Shown: positions 63,983-64,000 of the stretch, in pieces | How positions within the stretch are numbered: position 1 is the first letter of the stretch | How the letters are laid out: every line of letters begins with the position of its first letter | From: Candidatus Protochlamydia sp. | GTDB taxonomy: Bacteria; Chlamydiota; Chlamydiia; Chlamydiales; Parachlamydiaceae | Direction: 5' to 3' | NCBI GenBank assembly: GCA_013695355.1 | Contig: JACDAQ010000006.1 | Span: 1-64,000, forward strand | Length of the DNA stretch: 64,000 bases | Notes under the pieces: generated by a model | Told to the model about the DNA's origin: nothing | The model's input: only the letters and a program-made list of their open reading frames with translations | Databases searched by the model: none | Translations under genes and position numbers: made by a program

Positions 63983-64000
63983 ATATTCTCCTTTTCTGAG

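Noticed and set aside
1-64000. CRISPR arrays
   Set aside because: No regularly spaced direct repeats with unique spacers were seen. The repeated units are palindromic elements, ankyrin-coding repeats and the omcB Cys-Pro array.

Overview
The window comes from an amoeba-associated chlamydia, most likely Parachlamydiaceae (Protochlamydia/Neochlamydia-like). The evidence is the pair of cysteine-rich envelope genes omcB and omcA, the gene run glgA - tRNA-Gln - rplY(ctc) - pth - rpsF - rpsR - rplI - ispE that I recall as essentially the Chlamydia trachomatis order, and low-GC accessory regions rich in ankyrin, HEAT, TPR, TIR, NACHT and ubiquitin-protease-like domains. The assignment rests on reading alone, without a database search.

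Layout. 1-11.6 kb is mostly housekeeping: glycogen synthase, tRNA-Gln with prs 18 bases behind it, the rplY/pth/S6/S18/L9 run, ispE overlapping hldD, a broken ankyrin gene, and hldE with a degenerate C-terminal domain. 11.8-17.1 kb holds an ankyrin protein with a possible cysteine protease domain, a secreted HEAT protein, maf and a small orphan. 17.3-18.6 kb is a branched-chain amino acid transporter behind what reads as a complete ribosome-mediated attenuator: an Ile/Val/Leu-rich leader peptide, mutually exclusive stems and an intrinsic terminator. 18.6-21.1 kb is a graveyard with an ATP-grasp pseudogene, an IS transposase relic, and fragments of the HEPN-like gene and of omcB that point to a decayed tandem duplication of the 22-25.5 kb block. 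23.5-26.1 kb is omcB/omcA. 26.8-31.5 kb is a small basic protein gene followed on the other strand by the tight xseA-xseB-dxs-nadK cluster.

31.5-50.2 kb is the most unusual part. It lies between divergent xseA and tpiA, which I recall as neighbours in C. trachomatis, and carries about 18.7 kb of proteins built like eukaryotic and bacterial immune receptors: TIR-NACHT-HEAT, a putative clan CD protease with ankyrin repeats, NB-ARC-TPR with a possible membrane anchor, an XRE regulator translationally coupled to a caspase-TPR protein, and four coiled-coil proteins, two of which share an upstream 18-base operator-like element. This is the best candidate for an undescribed system, either defence/cell suicide or host manipulation.

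50.2-64 kb returns to core genes (tpiA, secG, def, a FixI/CcoI-like metal ATPase, rlmI with an apparent CTG start, adk, umuD) interleaved with an OTU-type deubiquitinase candidate, a TIM-barrel hydrolase-like protein and another ankyrin protein. A miniature inverted-repeat element recurs across the window. A 163-bp copy has truncated a gene at 61.1 kb, and a 45-bp copy supplies the C-terminal tail and stop codon of adenylate kinase.
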